Source: Mycolicibacterium phocaicum (lineage in GTDB: Bacteria > Actinomycetota > Actinomycetes > Mycobacteriales > Mycobacteriaceae). From it: a stretch of 64,000 nucleotides of DNA. A model generated the notes under the pieces. That model was given only the letters and a program-made list of their open reading frames with translations, searched no databases and was not told where the DNA came from. Of this stretch, positions 54,068-64,000 are shown one piece after another. The stretch is taken from NCBI RefSeq assembly GCF_010731115.1, contig NZ_AP022616.1, forward strand, positions 558,001-622,000, read 5' to 3'. The position numbers and the translations under genes are program-made. Position 1 is the first letter of the stretch; each line of letters begins with the position of its first letter.

Positions 54068-55369
54068 GTGGACGCGGTGCTCGGGTTGGCCATGACTCCG
54101 TCGTCCATCGGCCTGGTTCTGGTCGAGGGCAACGACGTTGACGGTTTCACCATGGACCACGACGCCGTGGAGATCATGAACTCCGACGACGCCACCGCGG
54201 CCGTGCTGCGCAGCGAGGCGCTCGCGGCGACGCGGGGACTGCGGCTCAAGTCGATCGGACTGACCTGGAGCGACGACGCCGACGCCGAGGCCTCGATGCT
54301 CATGCAGTCGCTGTCGGAGTCCGGTTTCGACAACGTGGTGCCGGTGCGTTTCCCCGAGGCGAACGAGGCGGTGGCCCGCGGTATCGCCGACGCGCTGGGC
54401 TGTGGCACCACCGCGGTGTGCACCATCGAGCCGGAGTTTGCCATCACCATGATCGTGCATGCGGCCAGCGGCGCCGTCCACACGGCCGTGAACCACTCCA
54501 TCGGCTCGCGGGCAGGGCTGACCAGCTGGCTCAGCGCGGTGTTCGCCCGTGCGGACTGGCAGCCGGAGGCCCTGGTGGTCATCGGTTCCGCAGGTAACTT
54601 CGAGGCGATCCTGCCGGGACTGCAGGACGCGCTCTCGGTGCCGGTCTTCACTCCGGAAGAAGCGGACCTGGCCCTCGCCCGCGGCGCGGCGCTGGTGTCG
54701 GTGCGGTCCGGCGACGCCGACCTGTCGGAGCCGTATTACTTCGGCGACGTGCCGCGCCCCGACGAATGGGCCGGCGAGGATTTCGGCTGGGATCCGACCT
54801 TCGACGCGTTCGAGGACGAGTTCGAGCGACCCGCGTTCGCGCCGGCCGGGCGGCACCGCTCGAGCGGTCCGTCGCGGTGGGAGAAGGTGCCTACGTCGCC
54901 CGCGCTGCCCCTGACCATGCTGGCCGTCGGGTCGACGGCGTTCGTGGCATCGGTGTCGATGGCGGTCACGCTGCAGTTCCTGCCCTCGCACGGCGCCGCC
55001 TCGACGTCCGTCACCAAGAGCCCGCGGCCCGCGGCCGCCGAGCAGGCTGTCGCGCCTGTCGAGCCTCCGACGGTGCACGTGGCGCCCGCCGCCGAGCCGT
55101 CGGCCGAGCTGTCGGCACCGGTCGAGGCCCCGCTGTCCGATGCGCCGATCGTCGAGCCGCAGGCGGCTCCCGTCGTCGAACCCGAACCGGCAGCGCAGCC
55201 CGACGGCCTGCCGCCCGCCGACGTGCCACCTGCCGCCACGGACATCCCGCCGGTGGAGATGCCGTCCAATGCGGTCGCGGTCGCGGTGCCGGCGGAAGCC
55301 CCGGCTCCGGCCGTTCCGGCGCCTGCCGACGCCGCGCCGCCCGCGGAGCCCGCCGCGCCGCCGCAGTAA
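54068..55369 (+). CDS. Single-span membrane protein with Pro/Ala-rich tail (DUF7159-like)
   Basis: 433 residues. N-terminal ~260 residues soluble (VLGLAMTPSSIGLVLVEGNDVDG, ADALGCGTTAVCTIEPEF), a transmembrane segment at ~279-305 (TMLAVGSTAFVASVSMAVTLQF), then a ~125-residue Pro/Ala/Glu-rich external tail. This architecture belongs to a mycobacterial family of conserved membrane proteins of unknown function. I chose GTG 54068 (GAAGGG 9 nt upstream) rather than a long Arg-rich upstream extension that shows no conservation. Confidence 0.7.
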   Translation: MDAVLGLAMTPSSIGLVLVEGNDVDGFTMDHDAVEIMNSDDATAAVLRSEALAATRGLRLKSIGLTWSDDADAEASMLMQSLSESGFDNVVPVRFPEANEAVARGIADALGCGTTAVCTIEPEFAITMIVHAASGAVHTAVNHSIGSRAGLTSWLSAVFARADWQPEALVVIGSAGNFEAILPGLQDALSVPVFTPEEADLALARGAALVSVRSGDADLSEPYYFGDVPRPDEWAGEDFGWDPTFDAFEDEFERPAFAPAGRHRSSGPSRWEKVPTSPALPLTMLAVGSTAFVASVSMAVTLQFLPSHGAASTSVTKSPRPAAAEQAVAPVEPPTVHVAPAAEPSAELSAPVEAPLSDAPIVEPQAAPVVEPEPAAQPDGLPPADVPPAATDIPPVEMPSNAVAVAVPAEAPAPAVPAPADAAPPAEPAAPPQ

Positions 55370-55472
55370 ACCCTGAGGTCGTTCCACATTCGCCGGGCCA
55401 GGAGCGCGCGCTGACCGAAGTAACGTCCGGAGCCGAACTACGATATGTAGTGAACGTATCTCGGACCGGAGG

Positions 55473-56237
55473 ATGGACCCCTTGCCCAAAACTGTGCATT
55501 ATGCGCTGGCCGTCGCCGCATCTGCGGTGATGATGCTGAGCGGCTCCGTGGGTGCTGCTGTCGCGGCGTTGCCCGAGGCCCTTCCGGTCGCCACGATCAC
55601 GCCGAGCGGCGGCCCCGCCGTCGGTGTCGGGATGCCCGTCACGGTGACGTTCAGCCGGCCGGTCGCGGACCGGGGACGCGCCGAGCGGACCATCGAGTTC
55701 TCGTCACCGAAGATGACAACGGCGCCCGCCGGGACGTTCTCCTGGCTCGCGGACAACAAGATGCAGTTCACGCCGAGCACGTACTGGCCCGCGCACTCGT
55801 CCATCACGGTGTCGGTCGGCGGGTTCAAGCAGTCGTTCGAGACCGCCACGGCCACCCTCGGTGTCGCGAGCATCAGCGGGCACACCTTCACGGTGAGCAT
55901 CGACGGTCAGGTTGTGAAGACCATGCCGGCGTCCATGGGCAAGCCCAAGCATCCGACACCGGTGGGGTCGTTCACCGCGATGTCCAAGGAGAATCCCGTC
56001 ATCATGGATTCGCGGACCATCGGCATCCCGCTCAACGACCCCGAGGGTTACAAGCTGACGGTCTACTACGCCGTGCGGGTGACCTCGGGCGGCGTCTACG
56101 TGCACGCGGCGCCGTGGTCCGTTGCGCAGCAAGGCAGTTCGAACGTGAGTCACGGCTGCATCAACCTGAGCACCGACAACGCGCAGTGGTACTACAACCA
56201 GGTCAACATCGGCGACCCGATCGTCATCAACTCCTGA
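55473..56237 (+). CDS. L,D-transpeptidase (LdtMt1/LdtA-like)
   Basis: 254 residues. Signal/anchor (YALAVAASAVMMLSG), one immunoglobulin-like domain (VGVGMPVTVTFSRPVADRG, KMQFTPSTYWPAHS), then the YkuD catalytic domain ending in SHGCINLSTDNAQWYY. The catalytic cysteine is in SHGCINLS, with the upstream histidine in YVHAAPWSV. It forms 3-3 cross-links in mycobacterial peptidoglycan and is inhibited by carbapenems. The length is close to LdtMt1. 11 nt overlap convergently with the XRE regulator gene. Confidence 0.93.
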   Translation: MDPLPKTVHYALAVAASAVMMLSGSVGAAVAALPEALPVATITPSGGPAVGVGMPVTVTFSRPVADRGRAERTIEFSSPKMTTAPAGTFSWLADNKMQFTPSTYWPAHSSITVSVGGFKQSFETATATLGVASISGHTFTVSIDGQVVKTMPASMGKPKHPTPVGSFTAMSKENPVIMDSRTIGIPLNDPEGYKLTVYYAVRVTSGGVYVHAAPWSVAQQGSSNVSHGCINLSTDNAQWYYNQVNIGDPIVINS

Positions 56238-57018
56238 GCGCCTGCGCCGTCGCCTCGTCGGCGGGCAGGAACGCTTCGATGCTCAGCTCCACGGCGGTCA
56301 GGTCCAGCGCCGTGCCGAACGTGGTGACGGTGCTGATGAAGGTCAGCACCTGACCGTCCGGGCCGTCGATCACCAACGGCACCGCGACACCGCCGAGATC
56401 GGACGAGTCGACGTCACCACCGGGGTAGGCCTCGATCTCGGTCAGCAGGTCGTGAAGCTCCTGCGACGCGCTGGCGGAAACTTCGCGGCGCAGCCGTCCG
56501 AGCACGTGGTGCCGCCACTGTCCGAGATTGCGGATCCGGGGCGCCAGCCCGTCCGGGTGCAGTGAGATGCGAAGCGCGTTGGGCGATTCGAGCAACCGGG
56601 GAGCGACGTCCTGGAGCAGCACCGCGATGCCGGCGTTGGCGGCGACGATGTTCCACAGGTGGTCGACGGCCAGGCAGGGGAACGGCTCGTATGCGGCGAG
56701 GACGCGATCGATCCCGGTGCGTACCGCGCTCATCTCCGGGTCGTCGAGCGACCGCTCGGCGAACACGGGTGCATGACCCGCGGCCAGGAGCAGCCGATTC
56801 TGTTCGCGCGCAGGGACATCGAGCACGCTGCCGAGCTTGAGCACCATGGCGCGGCTCGGCGTCGACCGGCCGGTCTCGATGAAGCTGAGATGGCGTGCCG
56901 AGACGTCCGCCTCGATCGCCAGGTCGAGCTGGCTGATGCGCCGCCGCTGGCGCCACTGCCGCATCAGCGCTCCGAAGGGTTGCGGCGAATGTGGCGGGGC
57001 GGCGCTGGCGACGGTCAC
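56227..57018 (-). CDS. XRE-family regulator with MmyB-like ligand-binding domain
   Basis: 263 residues. The N-terminal helix-turn-helix (LMRQWRQRRRISQLDLAIEADVSARHLSFIETGRSTPS) is followed by a PAS/MmyB-like domain (HLWNIVAANAGIAVLLQD and RNLGQWRHHVLGRLRRE), seen in regulators of secondary metabolism and fatty-acid response. GTG start at 57018. Perfect inverted repeats lie 37-66 nt upstream, shared with the divergent small membrane-protein gene, which is a likely target. Confidence 0.9.
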   Translation of the reverse strand: MTVASAAPPHSPQPFGALMRQWRQRRRISQLDLAIEADVSARHLSFIETGRSTPSRAMVLKLGSVLDVPAREQNRLLLAAGHAPVFAERSLDDPEMSAVRTGIDRVLAAYEPFPCLAVDHLWNIVAANAGIAVLLQDVAPRLLESPNALRISLHPDGLAPRIRNLGQWRHHVLGRLRREVSASASQELHDLLTEIEAYPGGDVDSSDLGGVAVPLVIDGPDGQVLTFISTVTTFGTALDLTAVELSIEAFLPADEATAQALRS

Positions 57019-57054
57019 GATCCCAGTGTCGCGGTTGGCCGTCCCGGTGGCGAC

Positions 57055-57084
57055 TACCTGTCAGGTAATTGCGGCGATTACCTG
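57055..57084. promoter_or_regulatory. Operator cluster of the XRE regulator
   Basis: Three copies of TACCTG/CAGGTA: TACCTG (57055-57060), CAGGTA (57062-57067) and TACCTG (57079-57084). CAGGTAAT (57062-57069) pairs perfectly with ATTACCTG (57077-57084) over a 7-nt spacer. Located between the divergent regulator and membrane-protein genes. Confidence 0.72.
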
Positions 57085-57103
57085 GTGCGGACAGTCTCGA
57101 ATC

Positions 57104-57445
57104 ATGCGCACGAACCCCGCAAACCAACCGCCGACCCAGTCCCCGCCAGTCTGGCTGCGGGCCGTCATGGCCGCCGACCGAACCGGATCGGCCTGGTACG
57201 TCGGTACCGGATTCTTCTTCGCGCCGGTATTGCTGCTGGTGTCGCCATGGCCCGCGCTGACGAATGTGCTGTGGGTGGTCATCGCCGTCACCGGCTTGTG
57301 GCTCGGTCTGCTCGGCGTCGCGATGGCGACCGGTCTCGCGATGGTGCTGCGCTCCGGCGCGGAGCTGTCCGACGATTACTGGCAGTCGCTGCTCGATTAT
57401 CCGGACGGGCCCAAGATCACTGCGCGACAGCTGATTTCGCGTTAG
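57104..57445 (+). CDS. Small two-span membrane protein divergent from the XRE regulator
   Basis: 113 residues. Soluble N-terminus (MRTNPANQPPTQSPP), two hydrophobic segments (GFFFAPVLLLVSPWPALTNVLWVV, GLWLGLLGVAMATGLAMVL), and a short C-terminal tail SDDYWQSLLDYPDG. No family recognised. ATG 57104 lies 19 nt after the XRE operator, so it is probably under its control. The last 29 nt overlap the convergent CYP125-like gene. Confidence 0.72.
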   Translation: MRTNPANQPPTQSPPVWLRAVMAADRTGSAWYVGTGFFFAPVLLLVSPWPALTNVLWVVIAVTGLWLGLLGVAMATGLAMVLRSGAELSDDYWQSLLDYPDGPKITARQLISR

Positions 57446-58676
57446 CGCCGGTGTAGTCGACCTGCCAGTGCTTGATGCCGTTCAGCCAGCCGGACCGCAG
57501 CCGCTCCGGCTCGCTGAGCGGACGCAGGTCCGGGAGATGGTCGGCGATGGCGTTGAACATCAGGTCGATCGTCATGCGGGCCAGGTTCGCCCCGATGCAG
57601 TAGTGAGCGCCGGTCCCGCCGAACCCGACGTGCGGATTCGGGTCCCGCATGATGTTGAACGTGTACGGGTCGTCGAACACTTCTTCGTCGAAGTTGGCCG
57701 ACCGGTAGAACATCACCACCCGCTGGCCCTTCTTGATCGGCACTCCGCTGAGCTCGGTGTCCTGCGTCGCGGTGCGCTGGAACGAGGTGACCGGCGTCGC
57801 CCAGCGGACGATCTCGTCGGCTGCCGTCGCCGGACGTTCGCGCTTGAACAGTTCCCACTGGTCCGGGTGCTCGGCGAAGGCCATCATGCCCTGCGTGATG
57901 GTGTTGCGGGTCGTCTCGTTGCCCGCCACCGCCAGCAGGATGACGAAGAATCCGAACTCGTCGTCCGAGAGCTTGTGGCCCTCGACGTCGGCCTGCACCA
58001 GCCGGGTCACCAGATCGTCGCGCGGATTGGCGCCCCGGTCGGCGGCCATGGCCATGCCGTACATGATCAGCTCGACCGACGCCGTGATGGCGTCATTGCC
58101 CGCGAATTCGGGGTCCATGTCGCCGACCATCTGATTGGACCAGTGGAACAGCTTCTTCCGGTCTTCCTGCGGTACCCCCATCAACCCCGCGATCGCCTGC
58201 AGCGGCAGCTCACACGACACCTGCTCGACGAAATCGCCGTAGCCCTGGGTGGCCGCCTCCTGCACGATCTGTTGTGCGCGCCGGCTCAGCTCGTCGCGCA
58301 GTAATTCGATGGCCCGCGGCGTGAACATGCGCGAGATGATCTTGCGCAGGTGGGTGTGGTGCGGCGCGTCCATGTTCAGCAGCACGAATTTCCCGCGCTC
58401 GATCTGCTCGGTGACGGTGCCGTCCTGGTACCGGGGAATGGCTGTCTTCACCTGGCTGGAGAACACGTCGCTGCGGCGGGACACTTCCTTGACGTCCTTG
58501 TGTCGCGTCACCACCCAGTAGCCACCATCGTCGAAGCCACCCTTGCCCATGGGCTGTTCGTTCCACCAGATCGGCGCGACGTGGCGCAGTTCGGCCAGCT
58601 CCGTGACCGGCAGCCGCTGCGCATAGATATCGGGGTCGGTGAAGTCGAATCCGGCTGGGATATCGGGTGCCGCCAT
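57417..58676 (-). CDS. cyp125: CYP125-like steroid C26-monooxygenase
   Basis: 419 residues. Close to M. tuberculosis CYP125A1 as I recall it: GFDFTDPDIYAQRLPV, LNMDAPHHTHLRKIISRMFTP, VEQVSCELPLQAIAGLMGVP, I-helix LLAVAGNETTRNTITQGMM, heme loop HVGFGGTGAHYCIGANLAR with the cysteine ligand, and RLRSGWLNGIKHWQVDYTG. CYP125 enzymes oxidise the C26/27 methyl of cholesterol or cholestenone, the first side-chain step. M. smegmatis has more than one CYP125, and this gene's position suggests a secondary paralogue such as CYP125A4. ATG 58674-58676 with GAGGAG 6 nt upstream; a KstR-type site overlaps its start region. Confidence 0.93.
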   Translation of the reverse strand: MAAPDIPAGFDFTDPDIYAQRLPVTELAELRHVAPIWWNEQPMGKGGFDDGGYWVVTRHKDVKEVSRRSDVFSSQVKTAIPRYQDGTVTEQIERGKFVLLNMDAPHHTHLRKIISRMFTPRAIELLRDELSRRAQQIVQEAATQGYGDFVEQVSCELPLQAIAGLMGVPQEDRKKLFHWSNQMVGDMDPEFAGNDAITASVELIMYGMAMAADRGANPRDDLVTRLVQADVEGHKLSDDEFGFFVILLAVAGNETTRNTITQGMMAFAEHPDQWELFKRERPATAADEIVRWATPVTSFQRTATQDTELSGVPIKKGQRVVMFYRSANFDEEVFDDPYTFNIMRDPNPHVGFGGTGAHYCIGANLARMTIDLMFNAIADHLPDLRPLSEPERLRSGWLNGIKHWQVDYTGANAKSAVAQ

Positions 58677-58692
58677 GTGACGCTCCTCACTC

Positions 58693-58706
58693 TGCAACGT
58701 GTTCCA
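58693..58706. promoter_or_regulatory. KstR-type operator
   Basis: TGCAACGTGTTCCA matches TnnAACnnGTTnnA at all defined positions. It lies 17 nt upstream of the CYP125-like ATG. Confidence 0.83.
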
Positions 58707-58958
58707 ATTTAGTACCGCGTGCCGGTCGGAGCCGCAAGGTTATGCCGATAATTCGGCGCAGATTCTGGGCGAATGTCGATGCCCGCCGAAGGGCCGCGCA
58801 CTATTCGTCGTAGCCGATCCGGCTGGTGCGGGACCGTCACGGCGCGGGACGCCGGCAGGGATTCGTACGGCCGCACCACATTGATCCGGCAAATTCCCAG
58901 CAATACCGCAGTCACCTGTAGCACCATTGGTTACCGCAGACGGACGGGAGGGCAACAC

Positions 58959-59426
58959 ATGAGAATCCTGGACAGCGTCAAGTTCCGCGCCGTAGGTCTG
59001 GCCTGCGCAGCGTTGCTGCTGCCGATCACGCCGGCGGCCGCCGCGTGGGCCGACGACACCACCGCGCCGGTCGACCAGTCGGCCGCGCCGATCGATCCGC
59101 CGCCGCCCGCGGATCCCAAGCCGGCTCCGGTCGGCAAGCCGGTCCCGGTGGCAAATGCCGCACCGGTGCCGCACCTGTCCAGTCCCGAGAATCTGCCGCC
59201 GTACACCACGACCACCGCGGAAGGGTCGCAGGACACCGACCAGCTGTCGTATCTGCGCGATGTGTGGCATGCCGTCCAGGAGCGCGAGATCAGCCCGAAG
59301 CAGGCCCTCGTGCTGCTGGCGCAGCGCCCGATGGACGCCGACGCGGCACCGCCCGCGGGGATGCCCGCCGGTCCGCAGGCGCCGGTCGCCGCTCCGGCGC
59401 CCGCCCCGGAGGACCCGGTCGGCTAG
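58959..59426 (+). CDS. Secreted Pro/Ala-rich protein
   Basis: 155 residues. Signal peptide MRILDSVKFRAVGLACA with cleavage near AAAAWADD, followed by a Pro-rich mature chain and a more ordered central segment QLSYLRDVWHAVQEREIS-PKQALVLLAQRP. No family recognised. ATG 58959 has GGGAGGG 8 nt upstream. Ends 4 nt inside the convergent Crp/Fnr gene. Confidence 0.75.
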   Translation: MRILDSVKFRAVGLACAALLLPITPAAAAWADDTTAPVDQSAAPIDPPPPADPKPAPVGKPVPVANAAPVPHLSSPENLPPYTTTTAEGSQDTDQLSYLRDVWHAVQEREISPKQALVLLAQRPMDADAAPPAGMPAGPQAPVAAPAPAPEDPVG

Positions 59427-60154
59427 TTCGGCCGGCCGGCGTCGCGCACTGCCGTGAGTGCCTGGTCGACAACCCGGTAGCACTCGCACGCGATCTGCCG
59501 TAGTCCGGCGCGGTCGACGATCTCGATGTTGCCGCGCCGGTAGGTGATCAGGCCCTCGCGCTGCATCCGCGCCGCTGTGTCGGAGATCGTCGGGCGCTGC
59601 ACGCCCAGCATCTGCGAGAGGCTTTCCTGGGTGCTCGAGAACTGTTGGCAGTCGTAGCGGTCATGAGCGGCCAGGAGCCAGCGCGCCAACCGGGCCCGCG
59701 CCGAGTGCTGGCTGATGCACAGCACGTTCTGCGCCATCTGGATGAGCAGATAGTCGGTGAACCGGTCGATGGCGTCGTGCCACGGCCCGCCTTCTGTGGT
59801 CGCCCGGAGAAATTCCGCGACCGGAACGTAGGCGGTGTCGCCGGCGCACCAGCAGATGACGGTCTGGCGGCTGTTGCGCGCGCCCAGGTGGCCGGCGATG
59901 CCGACCAGGCCTTCTGATCCGACGGTGCCCACTTCGATCCCGGCGCCGTGTTCCGATTCGGCCAGGACCGAATAGACCGAATCGAGGGGAAAGTGGATGT
60001 GGCTCAACGGGTTTCCGGCCCGTTGCGCGACATGACCGATGGGGCTGAAGTCGACCTGGATGTGCGGCAGCAATCGATCGAGGCGGTCGCTGTCGAATGT
60101 TGCGAGCACCGCGTTGCGGTGCAGATCGCTCACCGCAGCCCCATGCCCACTCAT
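59423..60154 (-). CDS. Crp/Fnr-family transcriptional regulator
   Basis: 243 residues. N-terminal cupin-like sensor domain (~25-150: FPLDSVYSVLAESEHGAGIEVGTVG), then a winged helix with recognition helix in FSSTQESLSQMLGVQRPTISDTAARMQREG. The sensor lacks the cAMP phosphate-cassette RTA pattern and shows no cysteine cluster, so the signal is unknown. It faces the PAS-ANTAR gene across a 150-nt region with a perfect Crp-like palindrome. Confidence 0.9.
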   Translation of the reverse strand: MSGHGAAVSDLHRNAVLATFDSDRLDRLLPHIQVDFSPIGHVAQRAGNPLSHIHFPLDSVYSVLAESEHGAGIEVGTVGSEGLVGIAGHLGARNSRQTVICWCAGDTAYVPVAEFLRATTEGGPWHDAIDRFTDYLLIQMAQNVLCISQHSARARLARWLLAAHDRYDCQQFSSTQESLSQMLGVQRPTISDTAARMQREGLITYRRGNIEIVDRAGLRQIACECYRVVDQALTAVRDAGRPN

Positions 60155-60210
60155 GCAAGCTACTCGACACGTGCGCCGTCCCGATACGGTCTCGCCGCTT
60201 TCGGTGTTTG

Positions 60211-60232
60211 CTATGTCAGAGAGCTGACATAG
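60211..60232. promoter_or_regulatory. Crp/Fnr-type operator
   Basis: Perfect palindrome CTATGTCAG-AGAG-CTGACATAG; core TGTCA-N6-TGACA has Crp/Fnr geometry. It lies between the Crp/Fnr gene and the PAS-ANTAR gene, with TAGTAT (60237-60242) as a likely -10 for the latter immediately downstream. Confidence 0.8.
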
Positions 60233-60304
60233 CGGCTAGTATTTGCGGGCCGACGGTCAGCACGGCCTGGCATAGCCCTCATAGAGATCGACGATTGGTT
60301 CCGT

Positions 60305-60979
60305 ATGCCTGATGCACTGGCCGATGATGCCGATGCCGACAACGCGTCCGAGCACTGGGAAGTCGCCGCGGTATTGGCCGGTGGCGATTCGCCGAAAGCC
60401 GGCGGATTCAAGTTCTTCGTCGCCGATCAGCGGTGGGTGTGGTCCGAAGAGGTGGCCCGCATGCACGGGTACGCGCCGGGACAGGTGGAGCCCACGACCG
60501 AGTTGCTGCTGAGCCACAAACACCCCGACGACCGGGCCCGGGTGGCCGAAATACTGGACCGCGTGCGGTCGGGAGGCCTGTTCAGCAGTCGGCACCGGAT
60601 CATCGACGTCGATGGCAAGACCCACTGGATGGTGGTGGTCGGTGACCACGTGACCGACGAGTCGGGTCAGGCGATCGGGACGCAGGGCTACTACGTCGAT
60701 GTCACCGAAACCATGCAGGCCGACCTCACCTCGGAGATCAAAGAGGTCGTGAAATCCCGTGCCACCATCGAGCAGGCCAAGGGCATCCTGATGGCGGCAT
60801 ACGGCATCGACGCCGACCGCGCCTTCGACATCCTGACGTGGCGCTCGCAGCTGACGCACGTCAAGGTCAAGACCGTCGCGGCACAGTTTCTCGAGGCCGT
60901 CATGCGGGAGGGGCTGTCGCCCGAAAGCGTCAGCACCATCGACCGGCTGCTCCTGCCGAACGACCCGGTCGCCACCTAG
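60305..60979 (+). CDS. PAS-ANTAR signalling protein
   Basis: 224 residues. The N-terminal PAS domain (FFVADQRWVWSEEVARMHGY, YYVDVTETMQADL) is joined to a C-terminal ANTAR three-helix domain (SRATIEQAKGILMAAYGIDADRAFDILTWRSQ, VKTVAAQFLEAVM). ANTAR proteins bind dual hairpins in nascent mRNA and prevent termination. The A-x-x-x-A-KG-LM pattern is intact. There is no kinase domain; the PAS part may sense a ligand or redox signal. Probable target of the upstream Crp/Fnr operator. Confidence 0.92.
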   Translation: MPDALADDADADNASEHWEVAAVLAGGDSPKAGGFKFFVADQRWVWSEEVARMHGYAPGQVEPTTELLLSHKHPDDRARVAEILDRVRSGGLFSSRHRIIDVDGKTHWMVVVGDHVTDESGQAIGTQGYYVDVTETMQADLTSEIKEVVKSRATIEQAKGILMAAYGIDADRAFDILTWRSQLTHVKVKTVAAQFLEAVMREGLSPESVSTIDRLLLPNDPVAT

Positions 60980-63216
<2,237 letters not shown>

Positions 63217-63220
<4 letters not shown>

Positions 63221-63786
63221 GACGGCGCCTTCCGTTGGGTGAGGGCGGCAGTTACGAGGGTGCGCAGCTGCCGATGCACGAGGTCCAATGGGGTGATGGA
63301 AGCGGTGGTGCGGGCCACCAGCACGGCGCCTTCGATGGCGGTGGTGGCGAGCATGGCCAGTTCGGCGGCTTGTTCGGCGGATGCACCGTCGGCGCGCAGC
63401 TGTGCTTCGAGCTGGGCGAGCCAGCGGGTGAAGGCGGCGGCGGCCCGTTCGATGACGGGCGGGTTGTCGGCCTCGACCGCGACCGCGACCACGGGGCAGC
63501 CGGCCCGGAAGCCGGTCTCGGTGAGTTGCGTGCGGAAGCCGTCGACCAGCACGTCGAGTGCCTCGAGTGCGGTGCCGGCCTTCGCGATCCGGCGGGCGAT
63601 GTGCTCGCTGGCGAAATCGATTGCCTCGCAGAGCAGTTCGGTGCGACCACCCGGGAAGTGATGGTACGCCGAGCCGCGGGGTGCCCCGCTGTGGGCGAGC
63701 ACGTCCGAGATGGCCGTCGATTGCGCGCCGCGCTCGCGGATGAGCAGTGCCGCAGACACGATCATGCGTTCACGTGGACCAGACAT
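63217..63786 (-). CDS. TetR-family repressor (LmrA/YxaF-like)
   Basis: 189 residues. HTH: LIRERGAQSTAISDVLAHSGAPRGSAYHHFPGGRTEL. C-terminal helices from ~75 resemble the LmrA/YxaF subgroup. A perfect 28-nt palindrome lies directly upstream. It is translationally coupled (4-nt overlap) to the molybdopterin oxidoreductase gene, its likely target, so the pair forms a self-contained switch. Confidence 0.92.
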
Positions 63787-63801
63787 CCGCGCCCTTCCGG
63801 T

Positions 63802-63829
63802 GGATTATGTATGCAACCATACATAATCC
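63802..63829. promoter_or_regulatory. Operator of the TetR regulator
   Basis: Perfect palindrome with 12-bp arms GGATTATGTATG (63802-63813) and CATACATAATCC (63818-63829) around CAAC. It begins 15 nt upstream of the TetR ATG and is AT-rich against a GC-rich background, so it likely spans the promoter. Confidence 0.9.
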
Positions 63830-63866
63830 AGGGTCACGGGTCCATGCCCCGTGCCGAAATCAGTTA

Positions 63867-63907
63867 CGCCTCGGATCGCAGTCGCATACTGACCACGATC
63901 CGAGGCG
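63867..63907. terminator. Perfect 12-bp hairpin
   Basis: CGCCTCGGATCG (63867-63878) and CGATCCGAGGCG (63896-63907) are perfectly complementary around a 17-nt loop. It lies 34 nt after the stop of a minus-strand gene that enters from the right edge, so probably its terminator. Confidence 0.7.
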
Positions 63908-63941
63908 CAAACGGCGGTGTGCTCGGGTAGCTACGCCTCGA

Positions 63942-64000
63942 TCACACGGACGCGGCTTCGTTCAGTTCCTCGAGCCGGCCGGTGGCCTCCAGGTACTCCT
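63942..64000 (-). CDS. 3' end of a gene entering from the right edge
   Basis: On the minus strand one frame reads EYLEATGRLEELNEAASV and stops at 63942-63944; the other frames hit stops or look random. The helical, charged ending plus the terminator-like hairpin just downstream support a real gene. Too short to name. Confidence 0.45.
   Translation of the reverse strand, partial: EYLEATGRLEELNEAASV

Overview
The window comes from a high-GC actinobacterium, almost certainly a rapid-growing Mycobacterium (Mycolicibacterium). From memory, much of the gene order matches M. tuberculosis Rv1837c-Rv1876: glcB, two CBS-domain membrane proteins, guaB1, gnd, a blaR/blaI-like pair, a thioesterase, ureABCFGD, ndh, an LLM oxidoreductase, a short-chain dehydrogenase, modABC, apa, a YeaQ-type membrane protein, a CPBP protease, a thiolase-like protein, a ferredoxin reductase, an HhH protein, a TfoX protein and bfrA. 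Lon, the KstR-type sites, the CYP125-like P450 and other accessory genes resemble M. smegmatis more than M. tuberculosis.

Layout. 0-11 kb: minus-strand genes (5' end of glcB, two translationally coupled hydrolases, a glycosylase-annotated protein, two CNNM/CBS membrane proteins, guaB1, gnd, M56 peptidase plus BlaI repressor). 11-12.1 kb: an iron module with an IdeR-box-controlled FhuF-like gene and, between it and the thioesterase, a promoter overlapped by an iron box, a stem-loop and a strong terminator. This matches the position and architecture of the iron-sparing sRNA MrsI. 12.6-17 kb: the urease operon without ureE. 17-24.2 kb: ndh, two oxidoreductases, modABC and apa with its terminator. 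24.2-25.5 kb: a visibly AT-richer patch with two small membrane proteins. 25.5-35.8 kb: protease, aldehyde dehydrogenase plus thiolase-like protein, a ferredoxin reductase gene split by a 1618-bp IS1380-like element with a 4-bp target duplication, and an ABC exporter whose ATPase carries a cyclic-nucleotide-binding-like domain. 35.8-38.2 kb: lon, interrupted by one in-frame amber codon. 38-64 kb: an accessory region with a degenerate response regulator, bfd/bfrA with an iron box, three TnnAACnnGTTnnA (KstR-type) operators, two P450s, a HAPMO-type Baeyer-Villiger monooxygenase, a DsbE/CcdA pair, an L,D-transpeptidase, and several regulators next to perfect inverted repeats.

How the genes work together. 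Three circuits can be read from the DNA. (1) Iron: IdeR boxes in front of the FhuF-like gene, the MrsI-like RNA and bfrA link uptake or reduction, sparing and storage of iron. (2) Steroid or lipid catabolism: KstR-type sites lie directly upstream of a thioesterase/EthD/enoyl-CoA hydratase operon, a carboxymuconolactone-decarboxylase-family gene and a CYP125-like steroid C26-hydroxylase. (3) Local autoregulated switches: BlaI, XRE, Crp/Fnr and TetR regulators, each beside an inverted repeat. Two genes look broken (lon and the ferredoxin reductase). No tRNA, rRNA or CRISPR array was seen. Family assignments come from sequence reading and memory; no database search was possible.
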